Of a stretch of DNA of 38,943 bases, positions 16,927 through 25,896 are shown piece after piece. Positions within the stretch are counted from its first letter, which is position 1; each line of letters begins with the position of its first letter. Origin of the DNA: Desulfosarcinaceae bacterium (lineage in GTDB: Bacteria; Desulfobacterota; Desulfobacteria; Desulfobacterales; Desulfosarcinaceae); NCBI GenBank assembly GCA_030066015.1, contig JASJCL010000047.1, forward strand, positions 1 through 38,943. The letters run 5' to 3'. A model generated the notes under the pieces. That model was given only the letters and a program-made list of their open reading frames with translations, was not told the origin of the DNA and ran no database searches. The position numbers and the translations under genes were made by a program.

Positions 16927-17727
16927 CTAGTGGGTCAGTGCATAGATCAAATAGTTGATGCCCAGCCGATAGGCCATGTTGGCATACTGGGTTGGGTATT
17001 CCGGATGGTAGGTGTGTTCCCAGCCGTCACCGATATCCGAATTCCAGTTGATCAGCACCATGACACGGCCGTCATCATCGAGAACCGCTCTGTTGATGGC
17101 GACATCCACGTCCCGTTCGGGTTGGTTATCGAAGTTGTAAATTCTGGGAATCATCTGTGGGCCGTCGATATCGTAATAGCTGCGGAAAATCGGGTGGTCC
17201 TTGGCAAGCTCCACGATCTCTCTGTCCGGGAAAACCGTTGCGAAGGTCGCGTAGAAATTGGCCCACTGCCACGTTCCCCAGAAGTCATCGATGAACAGGA
17301 AACCGCCTCGTAGAAGGTATTCACGCAGGTTTTCGACTTCCTTTGGGCGCAATTGCAGACCGCCTTGACGGCCGACTTCAAGCATATACAGGAAGGGATA
17401 TTCAAAAATCCGATCGTCATCCAGCCGAAGGACAATGGGTTCCTGGTTGACTTGGATATTGGTCAGCCTGCGGACACCCCGCAGAAAATTGCGATCCGAA
17501 GCGGGAAAATCCACCGCCCAGGTGCGCCATGCCCCCCATCCCCAATCGTCGCCCACGTCCCGACTGCCGCCGGCGGAATCGTATTGGACCCGCACAAAGG
17601 TAAAGGCATCGCCGATCTCCTGCACCCCTGGCGAGGATTCGTTGACACCGCGCGTTTCAGCGGCGCCATTGGGTATGGTGATCAGTAGACCGATGCAGCT
17701 AAGATAGAGTAATACGTAAGGCTTCAT
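16927..17727 (-). CDS. DUF4159 exported protein (first-position paralogue B)
   Basis: This 266-residue protein has an N-terminal signal peptide (MKPYVLLYLSCIGLLITIPNG; the AE/T region is a likely cut site). The DUF4159 core is present: FTFVRVQYDSAGG, the DRNFLRGVRRLT block, FEYPFLYM, then LREYLLRGGFLFIDDFWG. It ends with a WEHTYHPEYPTQYANMAYRL motif and a hydrophobic tail. It has a GATase/flavodoxin-like alpha/beta fold. It begins one base after the preceding paralogue's TAG stop, so the two arose by tandem duplication and are cotranslated. DUF4159 proteins occur in MoxR operons; the biochemical activity is unknown. Confidence 0.88.
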   Translation of the reverse strand: MKPYVLLYLSCIGLLITIPNGAAETRGVNESSPGVQEIGDAFTFVRVQYDSAGGSRDVGDDWGWGAWRTWAVDFPASDRNFLRGVRRLTNIQVNQEPIVLRLDDDRIFEYPFLYMLEVGRQGGLQLRPKEVENLREYLLRGGFLFIDDFWGTWQWANFYATFATVFPDREIVELAKDHPIFRSYYDIDGPQMIPRIYNFDNQPERDVDVAINRAVLDDDGRVMVLINWNSDIGDGWEHTYHPEYPTQYANMAYRLGINYLIYALTH

Positions 17728-17728
17728 G

Positions 17729-18589
17729 CTAATGGCTCAGGGCGTACACGATATAGTTGATGACCAGCTTATAGGCCTCGTTGCAGTAGCGGGTGGGGTA
17801 AAATTGGTCGTAGGTATGCTCCAGGCCGTCTCCCAGGTCCGAGTTGTGGGTCACCACCATCATCAGCCGGTCGTCATCGTCAAAAATGCCGTGCACCGTG
17901 GTCGGATACGCCGGGTTGTCGAGCGTAAACCCCCACCCGAAATTCCAGGTCACCCCGCGGCCGGGTACCTGCTTGATTTCATCGATATCAAAGAAGCAAT
18001 GAAATAGCGGGTGATCGACGGAGAGCGGACGCAATCGCCGGTGCGGGAAAATCTTTGCCAGCTCCACCAGAAAATCCTGCCAGTGATCCGGACCCCAGAA
18101 ATCGTCCAGCATGACAAAGCCGCCCCGCAGCATGTATTCTCTTAGGGCCGCCGCTTCGTCCACAGAGAAGTTGGGTCCATTGCCCGAGTAGAGCGGCACT
18201 CGCTTCATGTTGATATATAGAAAAGGGTATTCGAAAAGGATCGGATCGGTCAGCGACACCGCTTTGTAGCTGACGCTGGTGGTGTCGATGGAGGTGTAGC
18301 GCTGGATGCCGCGCAGCAGGTTGCGCTCTGCATCGTCATAATCGGTTTCCCACCAGGCGCGGTTGCCGCCGTGGCGGCGGTACTGGGGCGGTACCGACGA
18401 ATGATAGTTGGTGTACTTTCCCCGCACAAAGACGAACTCATAGGCGCTTGCGGGGTGCGCTGGCGCGTCGGGCCCCAGGGATGGCGCCTCCCCGATGGCA
18501 ACTGAGGGAATCAGCAGCACCAGGATAAAGGCCATCCCGCTGCGTCGATAGTGAATCCGCAAGCGCGATGCAAATTTACACGTCATCAT
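17729..18589 (-). CDS. DUF4159 exported protein (paralogue A)
   Basis: The frame is open from a TTG at 18643, but that would overlap the preceding gene; the ATG at 18589 has AAGGG directly upstream and precedes a signal-type sequence (RRSGMAFILVLLIPSVAIGEA). The protein of about 286 residues carries the same blocks as its neighbour: FVFVRGKYTNYHSS, AERNLLRGIQRYTS, FEYPFLYINM, LREYMLRGGFVMLDDFWG and LEHTYDQFYPTRYCNEAYKL. The two copies are clearly diverged paralogues, perhaps forming a heterodimer in the periplasm. Its N-terminal arginines could also suit Tat export, but no twin-Arg motif is complete. Confidence 0.86.
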   Translation of the reverse strand: MMTCKFASRLRIHYRRSGMAFILVLLIPSVAIGEAPSLGPDAPAHPASAYEFVFVRGKYTNYHSSVPPQYRRHGGNRAWWETDYDDAERNLLRGIQRYTSIDTTSVSYKAVSLTDPILFEYPFLYINMKRVPLYSGNGPNFSVDEAAALREYMLRGGFVMLDDFWGPDHWQDFLVELAKIFPHRRLRPLSVDHPLFHCFFDIDEIKQVPGRGVTWNFGWGFTLDNPAYPTTVHGIFDDDDRLMMVVTHNSDLGDGLEHTYDQFYPTRYCNEAYKLVINYIVYALSH

Positions 18590-18632
18590 GCCCTTATCTT
18601 TCCCGTGAGGCCCGCTGATGGCCGGCGGCGGC

Positions 18633-21311
18633 TCATGGTTCAATGGCGTCCAGTAGAATTTCCTGGGCCTTGTCGAACATGGGTGCTATCTCCAGCGCGG
18701 CCAGGGCGTGGTGTTTGGCCAAGGCCTTATCGCCGTTCCGATAGTGGGCATCTGCCAGGTTTGTGTTGGCCAGCGCCGGATCGGTTTCATCCAACGCCAG
18801 CAGAACCTCGAATTCGCGGACCGCCGTTTGATAATCCGATCGCTGCAGGGCGATCGTCGCCAACAAGCGATGCACCTCCGGGTCGTAAGGATTGACGGCA
18901 AGCGCCCTCTCCAAATAGTGGATAGCCCGGTCCTCTTCATTGCGGCTCCAGGCGATTTGGCCCAATTTGAAACAGGCGTCAAAGGCATTCTGCTGAATCT
19001 TTACCAGGGCTTCCATCTCGCGGATCATGGACGGCCTGTCCCCACGCTCCTCATGGATCGCCGCTAAAATCTGTCGTGGATTTGGCGAGGCGCTGTAACC
19101 CGGCAAGAGGGCCCGGGCAACGGTCAAGTGCTGAATGGCACCCTCATACGCTTTATTGGCGTACAGGATCAGACCGAGCTGCAGACGGGCCAGAAAATCA
19201 CGCGGCTGGGCCGCTATTTGTGTTTCCAATTTGGCCACCTGCATCTTGCTGCGCTGCTCCAAAGAAGGCGGTGCGTCGTCGGAAAAGCGGCTTATCGTCG
19301 TAGCAGCCTCACGGCTGACGTGAATGTTGATGTCTTGAACCCGCGACTTCAGCCAGGAGAAGAAGCGCGCTTCGAGATCTTCCGCGGATATCTTTAACAC
19401 CGACATGAAGATATCATTTTGTGACGCGTTGTGGGCGTACCGACGGATGAGAGCCTTCAAGGCGTCAAACCCATAGCGGTCTACGATGAAATCGACCAAA
19501 AGGGATGATTGGTAGTAGGCAAAATTCAAATCAGCCAGGTTGTCGGCCTCCGAAAACGCGGCGTCCAGTTGGTTGATCCCGATCAATCGGTTCTCCTGAA
19601 CCGCCCGAATGAGTTCGATATCCTGGCGGCGTCCCCATTCAGGTCGGCCATTGTTCTCTTCAAAAACGGAGACGCCTTCGGACAGCCAGCGCGGTATCCG
19701 GTTGTTGGTCATATGAAGCGTGATCACGTGGACGAATTCATGCCAAACAACCTCCTGCCAGTTGATAGAAGCCATCGGGGTATGGGCTCTGGGGGAGATG
19801 AGGGTGATGACGTTGCCAAAGCATACGCCCAGCAGATGGCCGATGTTCGGCAATCCTGAAGTGCGCACGGCAAAGTCCTCCCGATCGGAAAAGATTTCGA
19901 TGAGAATCTGCCCGCGGGGGGTGAAATCGTATTTGGCGGTGAGTGTTTGCCAGCTTTCATCCAGTAGTGCTTTGAGATAGGGCCAGAGAACAGATGCATC
20001 CAGGGGGTCCATTCGTACGACGAAATGTTTGGTGGTGTGGGTTACATAGCTGTCCAGCTTGTCGAGGACGCCGAGCATGTTCTTCGCCCAGACGTGAAAA
20101 GGGTCACCCCGAAACCCGGTTTCAAGGTGTGTCCGGCCCGCTTCTTCCCGGCCCAATCGCAGCAGATTCATGCCCAGCACGATATGGCCGTTCCAGTTAT
20201 TGGCGTCCAAATTGACCGCTTTTTCGGCCATGGCCACGGCTTCTTCAAAGCGATAGCTGCGTCCGCAGACCTCGGCGATTCGGGCATAAAAGGCCCCATT
20301 GCCGGGGCTGAAGGCAGCGATTTTCCGCTCAAGCCCTTGAAATGTCTCATTGTCATCGTTCAGGAAGGCGATCGCCGCCAGCAGCGCCAGCGCATCCACC
20401 GACTCGGAATTGGTCGTCAGCGCCTGCTGCAACTGGTCCGCAGCCTTGTCGTAGATGCCGTCCTCCATCAACAACCCCGCCCGAACTATGCGCGCGGCTG
20501 CGGAGTGGGGGTTGATATCCAGAGCCGTATCCAGAAAGGCGTGGGCGGTCGAACCGCCGGTTGTGCGGGCCATGCCCACCAGGGCGGGTATGTGCCGATC
20601 GTTGCCGCCGAGTACCTGCTGATAAGACCGCTGGGCCTCAGCCAGGTTATATTTCTCGTAGAACAGGTCTCCCCATAACGCCTGGATCTCCCGGTTTTCC
20701 GGTTCGGTGCGCGCGGCTTCGCGGAGCAAGCCGTTTGCATCCTGATACCGATCCATTTGTCGGCAAGCCTCTGCCACGCAGGCAACCTCTGCGGCATCGT
20801 AAATTAAGCCCCGTTCATAGTCTGAAATCGCCCGCTGGAAATAGAGCGCTGCTGTATCCCTTCCGCCGCGCATGGCAAGCAGATCGCCGTACTGAACCAG
20901 GCTGCAGGCCGAGGCGGACTGACGGCCAACGATGGGTTCCAAAACGCGGATAGCGTCACTCGATCGACCCGTCAGGCGAAGCAGTTTCGCCAGCAGGCGA
21001 TTGAACGTTTCATTCTCTGCGTCGGCAATGAGCAGTTGATCTAGGTCTCGCTCTGCTCTCTGGTATTCGCCGATCATAATTCGGACGTTGGTGGCGCCGA
21101 CGACGGCCGCCATCCGATCCGGATCGGGAACCTGATCGTACAATTGAAGGGCTTTATCGTAGTCGCCGCGTTTGTGATGATCGATGGCTTGATTCAGAAG
21201 GGATGCCTGGGAAGCGGCGGCGGAGGCACAAAACAGGCAAATCAATCCGAGAAGGATTTGTGGCAAGCGACTTTTAACGAGAGGGGTTTGCATGTGTAAC
21301 ACCCGATCCAT
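18633..21311 (-). CDS. exported TPR protein with HExxH metallopeptidase domain
   Basis: There are 892 residues from the ATG at 21311; the second Met (21293) is as likely, and both precede a signal peptide (LLGLICLFCASAAA). TPR-like helical repeats fill residues about 40-400 and again about 690-890. Between them lies a gluzincin-type peptidase domain with HEFVH at 524-528 and the third-ligand block RIPRWLSEG with Glu545, matching the peptidase MA family. The zinc site looks intact, so it may be an active periplasmic or surface protease. It is the first gene of the nine-gene MoxR operon, and the TPRs suit recruitment of partner proteins. No other member of the operon has an intact protease active site. 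Confidence 0.85.
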   Translation of the reverse strand: MDRVLHMQTPLVKSRLPQILLGLICLFCASAAASQASLLNQAIDHHKRGDYDKALQLYDQVPDPDRMAAVVGATNVRIMIGEYQRAERDLDQLLIADAENETFNRLLAKLLRLTGRSSDAIRVLEPIVGRQSASACSLVQYGDLLAMRGGRDTAALYFQRAISDYERGLIYDAAEVACVAEACRQMDRYQDANGLLREAARTEPENREIQALWGDLFYEKYNLAEAQRSYQQVLGGNDRHIPALVGMARTTGGSTAHAFLDTALDINPHSAAARIVRAGLLMEDGIYDKAADQLQQALTTNSESVDALALLAAIAFLNDDNETFQGLERKIAAFSPGNGAFYARIAEVCGRSYRFEEAVAMAEKAVNLDANNWNGHIVLGMNLLRLGREEAGRTHLETGFRGDPFHVWAKNMLGVLDKLDSYVTHTTKHFVVRMDPLDASVLWPYLKALLDESWQTLTAKYDFTPRGQILIEIFSDREDFAVRTSGLPNIGHLLGVCFGNVITLISPRAHTPMASINWQEVVWHEFVHVITLHMTNNRIPRWLSEGVSVFEENNGRPEWGRRQDIELIRAVQENRLIGINQLDAAFSEADNLADLNFAYYQSSLLVDFIVDRYGFDALKALIRRYAHNASQNDIFMSVLKISAEDLEARFFSWLKSRVQDINIHVSREAATTISRFSDDAPPSLEQRSKMQVAKLETQIAAQPRDFLARLQLGLILYANKAYEGAIQHLTVARALLPGYSASPNPRQILAAIHEERGDRPSMIREMEALVKIQQNAFDACFKLGQIAWSRNEEDRAIHYLERALAVNPYDPEVHRLLATIALQRSDYQTAVREFEVLLALDETDPALANTNLADAHYRNGDKALAKHHALAALEIAPMFDKAQEILLDAIEP

Positions 21312-21959
21312 CTCATGGAAAGAAGGACCGACCGGGCCGCACTCTCACGGATTGTCCGTGTGGACTGGAAACCGGCGACGGGTCCGGAGGCTGATCCCAG
21401 CGTTTCGATGGTCATATCAGTGCGCGAAATCGCTACATTCCTGGTGTGCGAAGCTAGGAGAGTGTGAAATAACGCGTATCGCTGCTTCTAAAACATCGCT
21501 GCGTTGATCTGATTCGCCTAACCAACAAATCTAAACCTAGGTACTGCCGTTCGAAAAAGCAACAGGCGCCATTGGCCTTTGACACCGACCGTACCGCGGA
21601 TCGCGTCACCGGGGCACCGTCCCATCAAAGCGTTGGAAGCGGATTGCGTTCGAGGCAATCCCCTCGAAAAGCTAACTGCTCGACGTCGTCCTCCCGAAAG
21701 GAAGAACCGGTCGGGAGGTGTCATCATGACACCGCCTATCAGATGCCGCTTCGGTCATATCCGAGGCCGCATACCATCTGCCGCACCACGAACAGGCCGA
21801 CCTCGCGCCAAAACCCCGGCATCCGAGTTCATTCACTTGGCTGCAGAAAAAGCGGGCCGTCACGTCCAGACATCGATTCACCCCCGCTCACACTTGACGC
21901 CAAGGCCATAACCCCCCATGTTTTTGAATATCCATCCATTCAATGAAGGTTGTCCGCCA
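21312..21959. other. divergent intergenic stretch (about 650 bases)
   Basis: This separates the MoxR operon from the HSP90-type gene and should contain promoters for both. I could not find a convincing -35/-10 pair on either strand; a TTGACA at 21579-21584 (+) lacks a matching -10. Small open frames here have no RBS and look like chance. Confidence 0.4.
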
Positions 21960-24026
21960 ATGAACAAATTGTCCCAACCTCTCGACAGCGCACTGCAAGC
22001 AGAATTGGACGGCATCCGTCAGTCGGTTGATCGATTATCAACCGGCTCACCGACCGTGACAGGCGCCACCACACCTGCGCCTGAAGACCGGAGGGATCGA
22101 ATATTCAATCGGTTGCGCGACTGGCTGTTTGATGATGAGCAAGAGCAAGCCTTGAGCAGTACGCCATGGGCGCTCTTTTTTCTGAGGGCCATCTGCCTTT
22201 TGGATTTGGAATCTGCCGATGGCGGCAAGCGTATTGCGGCGGGCAGCCCCACCGGGGGCACGGCTGAGTGGATTGCAGATAACTGGCAGAAATTGGGCTT
22301 GGGGGACACCACACGTGCCGACCTCGTCGGCAAGATCTGCCGCAAGGTTTCAAGTTCGCAGGATGCCGCTTCGCAGGACGCCGCTTCAACCGAGGTGAGT
22401 ACGGGACATGACGCGTATGCCGGCGTCGAGATCCCGACGGACCTCATTGCCGCGGGCGTCCAACTGGCCAGGTCTTTGGAGCTCAAACGGCCAAATACCT
22501 TTCGCGAAATCTGCGCCTCTCTTCCCGATGACACGGTGGCGGCAGACCTCATATCCGCGTTCGACGTCGAACGGGTCGGACCGCATCCCTACTTTTCGGG
22601 CACCATTCAAGTCAAGATCCGCTGTCGCGACCCGGAACTCCATCGGGCACTGAAACATCATGAATGCGTTGTTCTGGGAAGACTCAACGAACTCAACCAG
22701 CGGGTGCGTCCGCGCTTTCTGTTCTCAGAATTAATCTACGAAATCGAACCAGACGGTTATCAGCCGGTCGATTTAAAATTCAGCGTAGACACCAGCGCGG
22801 CCCTGCAATTGTTCATGGGCAACCGGCTGTATACGGACAAGCGTGTGTTTCTGCGGGAGCTTATCCAGAATGCCGTCGACGCCTGTAATCTCCGCAAGCT
22901 GACCGACCGAGAGCATGCATCGGCCATATCGATTCGCTTCAATGAAGACATCAGCCGGATCACGGTGCGCGACAACGGCATCGGTATGGATCGTCAGTGG
23001 CTCGAAAAATACTTTCTATCGATCGGCATCTCCTTTTATCAATCCGACGAGATCAAATCTGTCAATCGTGACCCGCGCATCGATATCGGCTTTATCAGCC
23101 AGTTCGGTATCGGCTTTCTCTCCAGTTTTCTCGTTTCGGAAAAGATCGTCGTCAGGACCCGTAAGCGTGGTCAACGAGGGCTGGTGGTCACCATCACCAG
23201 TCTCAAGGAGTATTTTGATGTCCGCTTCTTGGATGAAGACCTGCCCATCGGAACCGAGGTCACCCTTTATCTGAAACCATCCCATTTCAACTATTCCCGC
23301 AGTCTTGAATTTGTGGGCTATTTGAAGACCAATATCCGATTTCTCCAAATTCCGGTCGATTTCATCGATGAACTGGGCAATCGTCGCATCATCGGCAACG
23401 AACCGTTGACATATGCCCATCAGCATTCCGATCTGGGAGACTTCGTTGCGCCGATTGCGTTCGACGACTCCGAAGGGTATCTCTATCTGCGCACCAAATT
23501 GCATGTTGACCGCATTTTCTCTCTGGAATCGGCGATGGGCGGTGTTTCTGTCTTTCAGGACGGGATATTCGTAAACCAGGACGAGACCCTCCTGCCCGAG
23601 GGTGCGCGCCAGAGTATCGTCGGTCGGATCAATCTCAAAGGTAGGGACAAATGCGAACTGAGCATGGATCGCAACCGCATCTTCTGGACCGGTGATCACA
23701 AGAAGCGGGTGCGGGATCACATCCTATTGGCCCTTGCCGATCTGGCCAACCAGGTGTTGGATCGCCTGAACCACCAGGAAACGCCCGATCACATCAAAAC
23801 CGCTGTCACCAATCAACTGGCGATTTTCTTCGAATCCAGTGATGTCAACGATGCGATCCACGATCGGCTCTGCACATCTTTACAGCGGATCGTGGAGAAG
23901 CGTTTCAGGAACTTTGTCCGAATCCACTTCGCCCACACCCGATCCGCTGCTGGCGTACCGGATGCCGATGGCTATGGCGAAAGGTGGCAGCAGCGCGTTC
24001 TGGCGTCTTTCGCATCCAAGAACTAA
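21960..24026 (+). CDS. HSP90-family (GHKL) ATPase, 688 aa
   Basis: The ATG at 21960 has GAAGG ten bases upstream; an in-frame ATG at 21918 lacks an RBS. The ATPase core shows HSP90-type boxes: FLRELIQNAVDAC (about 298-310) with the Asn/Asp pair for Mg-ATP, DNGIGM (about 338), and SQFGIGFLSSFLVSE (about 380). An HSP90-like middle domain follows, with a C-terminal helical part of its own. The first 290 residues are unlike HtpG: mostly helical with a duplicated SQDAASQDAAS linker near 135-145. Standard HtpG starts directly with the ATPase, so this is a specialised relative as seen in conflict-system and signalling contexts. The N-terminal part may be a degraded HD-type domain, but I could not confirm a His-Asp motif. 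It diverges from the MoxR operon. Confidence 0.85.
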   Translation: MNKLSQPLDSALQAELDGIRQSVDRLSTGSPTVTGATTPAPEDRRDRIFNRLRDWLFDDEQEQALSSTPWALFFLRAICLLDLESADGGKRIAAGSPTGGTAEWIADNWQKLGLGDTTRADLVGKICRKVSSSQDAASQDAASTEVSTGHDAYAGVEIPTDLIAAGVQLARSLELKRPNTFREICASLPDDTVAADLISAFDVERVGPHPYFSGTIQVKIRCRDPELHRALKHHECVVLGRLNELNQRVRPRFLFSELIYEIEPDGYQPVDLKFSVDTSAALQLFMGNRLYTDKRVFLRELIQNAVDACNLRKLTDREHASAISIRFNEDISRITVRDNGIGMDRQWLEKYFLSIGISFYQSDEIKSVNRDPRIDIGFISQFGIGFLSSFLVSEKIVVRTRKRGQRGLVVTITSLKEYFDVRFLDEDLPIGTEVTLYLKPSHFNYSRSLEFVGYLKTNIRFLQIPVDFIDELGNRRIIGNEPLTYAHQHSDLGDFVAPIAFDDSEGYLYLRTKLHVDRIFSLESAMGGVSVFQDGIFVNQDETLLPEGARQSIVGRINLKGRDKCELSMDRNRIFWTGDHKKRVRDHILLALADLANQVLDRLNHQETPDHIKTAVTNQLAIFFESSDVNDAIHDRLCTSLQRIVEKRFRNFVRIHFAHTRSAAGVPDADGYGERWQQRVLASFASKN

Positions 24027-24080
24027 CACCTGACGTCGATATCTTTGCCAACACCGCGCTGGTAGGTTTACCATATCAGT

Positions 24081-24109
24081 TTGACCTGACTTTAACCGCA
24101 TTTTACCAT
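24081..24109 (+). promoter_or_regulatory. possible promoter upstream of the exported SRPBCC-like gene
   Basis: TTGACC (24081-24086), a 17-base spacer, and TACCAT (24104-24109) could drive the gene at 24319. The leader would be about 200 bases and contains a 7-bp inverted repeat (24173-24179 with 24195-24201). Either element could be coincidental. Confidence 0.3.
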
Positions 24110-24318
24110 CACCGCTCGACGCTTTCCTTTATCCCAACGCGGCTTATCTTTACTTGGTATGCAGCAATTTAGGGCGCCAGCGGGCACTGCCCCTTGGCGC
24201 CGTCGGTAAATTCGCCCTATCTTCGCGCACCTGACCTGCAAAGCGGCGGCGTTGCAGAACCTCCGGGCGCAGCATCGAAATTTACATGCACATGTCGGCT
24301 GAACAGGAACCATTGCAA

Positions 24319-24957
24319 ATGCGCTATCGGCTTTTCCCAGCATTGCTGCTCAATCTTTTTTGCTTTCTCTTCTTGACCGGATTTATCGGCCTGCCCGTGC
24401 ATCCCGTCACGATCGAGCCAACGCCGCAAGAGCTCTATGAAAAGAAACGGGTCATCTATCGGATCGCACCGGAGCAAAGAGGTGGCGAGGCGTTCAAGCT
24501 GGTATACCTGGTCCCCGCCAGCATTGAGATCTTCTGGAGATTCAAGACCGATTTCGAGGGAGCGTTTTTTGAGAGCAATCGATTCATCAAGGCGCATCGC
24601 CTCATCCACACCGTCGGCAATGTCTCCATTACGGAAAACAGCTACACCAATGTGCCCAACGATACATTCCGGTGGCGAACCACCTCGGATCATCGGCACT
24701 ATCGAATGGATTTCACCCTGGTCAATGCCGACGAATGCGGTCACCATTTTCATTATGGATCGATCCAATTAGAGCCCTTTCGACAATACACCAAGGTCAC
24801 CCACACTGCTTATTTCGATTTTTTCGGTGCGTCTCTCTGGGTCAATATGCCTTTTGCCGGTGGAATGTCGAGCTTCCTCAACTATCTTGCCCGATGGGAG
24901 AAGGAAACGATCCTGCAGCTCATCGATCACTATTCGAAACACGCCGCAAATGGATAG
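24319..24957 (+). CDS. exported or membrane-anchored SRPBCC-like protein
   Basis: Three Met codons are available (24286, 24292, 24319). The last has AGGAA at good spacing and directly precedes a hydrophobic signal or anchor (MRYRLFPALLLNLFCFLFLT). The chain of about 212 residues then has the alternating strands of a START/SRPBCC (helix-grip) fold: EIFWRFKTDFEGAFFESNRF, then YTNVPNDTFRWRT, MDFTLVN, and TKVTHTAYFDFFGASLWV before a long C-terminal helix. This fits a hydrophobic-ligand-binding protein on the periplasmic face. The assignment rests on pattern only. It shares strand and direction with the HSP90-type and TM genes around it. Confidence 0.62.
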   Translation: MRYRLFPALLLNLFCFLFLTGFIGLPVHPVTIEPTPQELYEKKRVIYRIAPEQRGGEAFKLVYLVPASIEIFWRFKTDFEGAFFESNRFIKAHRLIHTVGNVSITENSYTNVPNDTFRWRTTSDHRHYRMDFTLVNADECGHHFHYGSIQLEPFRQYTKVTHTAYFDFFGASLWVNMPFAGGMSSFLNYLARWEKETILQLIDHYSKHAANG

Positions 24958-25036
24958 CGGCATGCCGCCATCCATGCCCGGATCGGCGGCGAGGGTACAC
25001 TAGCCGTTTAACGCTAGCCATGACAGAGATGATACT

Positions 25037-25615
25037 ATGAGATTACTTCTCCTATCCAGTACGTCCGGATTTCTTTCCTACCTATCGATTTCGTTGCCGC
25101 ATTGGCTGAGCCCGTGGTTCAAGGTTTCTGACGATTCGCTTTTCGTGCTTCCCGGCGTGCTGTTCGGCCTGTTCATCCTCGTGCCCCTGGTTGAATCCAA
25201 AGAACACCGGCTGCTGCGACGCATTGGACTGCTGCTGTTCAGCATCTTTGCCTGGTACGTGGCCGTTTCGATGGGTTTCCAGGCGTTACCGCTGATCCGG
25301 CAAACCCCCATCCTCTCCTGCGGCATATCGGGCGTGATCGGTGTGTTGTTGCTGGCCCTTACAAGCCGCTATCTCGTCCCGGTCAAATTGGCGCAATCTT
25401 CGATTCTGATCGCCGCCCTGCTGGGATTTCTCGGTGGCGCGATCATCGGCTCGGCATTCAAATTGCCCAGAGCCAGTCTGGCCAGCGAGGTGCTCTATCT
25501 ACTTGGGTTTTTGTTCTGGCATTGCAGTGTCGCACATGCACTCTTCGCGGAAGGACGGCCATTTACCCGATTTGGCAAACCCGCCAGCGTTGGCCAAGCC
25601 CCCTCTGCTGGATAA
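25037..25615 (+). CDS. small multi-pass membrane protein, 192 aa
   Basis: There is no recognised family. Five or so hydrophobic stretches are visible: residues about 5-25, 37-52, 62-80, 93-108 and 120-138, plus one near 150-170. Short basic loops between them (SKEHRLLRRIG) suggest a polytopic inner-membrane protein. The ATG at 25037 has a modest GAGATG-like RBS. It follows the SRPBCC-like gene by 79 bases and could be cotranscribed with it. Its function is unknown. Confidence 0.65.
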   Translation: MRLLLLSSTSGFLSYLSISLPHWLSPWFKVSDDSLFVLPGVLFGLFILVPLVESKEHRLLRRIGLLLFSIFAWYVAVSMGFQALPLIRQTPILSCGISGVIGVLLLALTSRYLVPVKLAQSSILIAALLGFLGGAIIGSAFKLPRASLASEVLYLLGFLFWHCSVAHALFAEGRPFTRFGKPASVGQAPSAG

Positions 25616-25896
25616 AAAAATCGTCTCACCCAACACTCCGTCACTTCCCCCCCATCCTATCGGAATAGAAGGCGCCATTGATGGCGTTGCGCCCGCCTGA
25701 GATATCGACTGCGTTCAATCTCCTAAATCCCCCCCGACTCCGGAACCCAATGCCCTCTGCCCAATTTTGTCCGCAGGCGAAACGCACCGCATCGCCCAGC
25801 ATCTGGTGGCGGCGCGATCGAAAATCGGCGTTTCTTCGGGAGATGTGGCTGACACGCGCCTTCAAGGCCCTCTTCGTCGCGGAGCGCCGCTTCCGG

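Noticed and set aside
21579-21584. TTGACA as a promoter for the HSP90-type gene
   Set aside because: No acceptable -10 is found 16-18 bases downstream.
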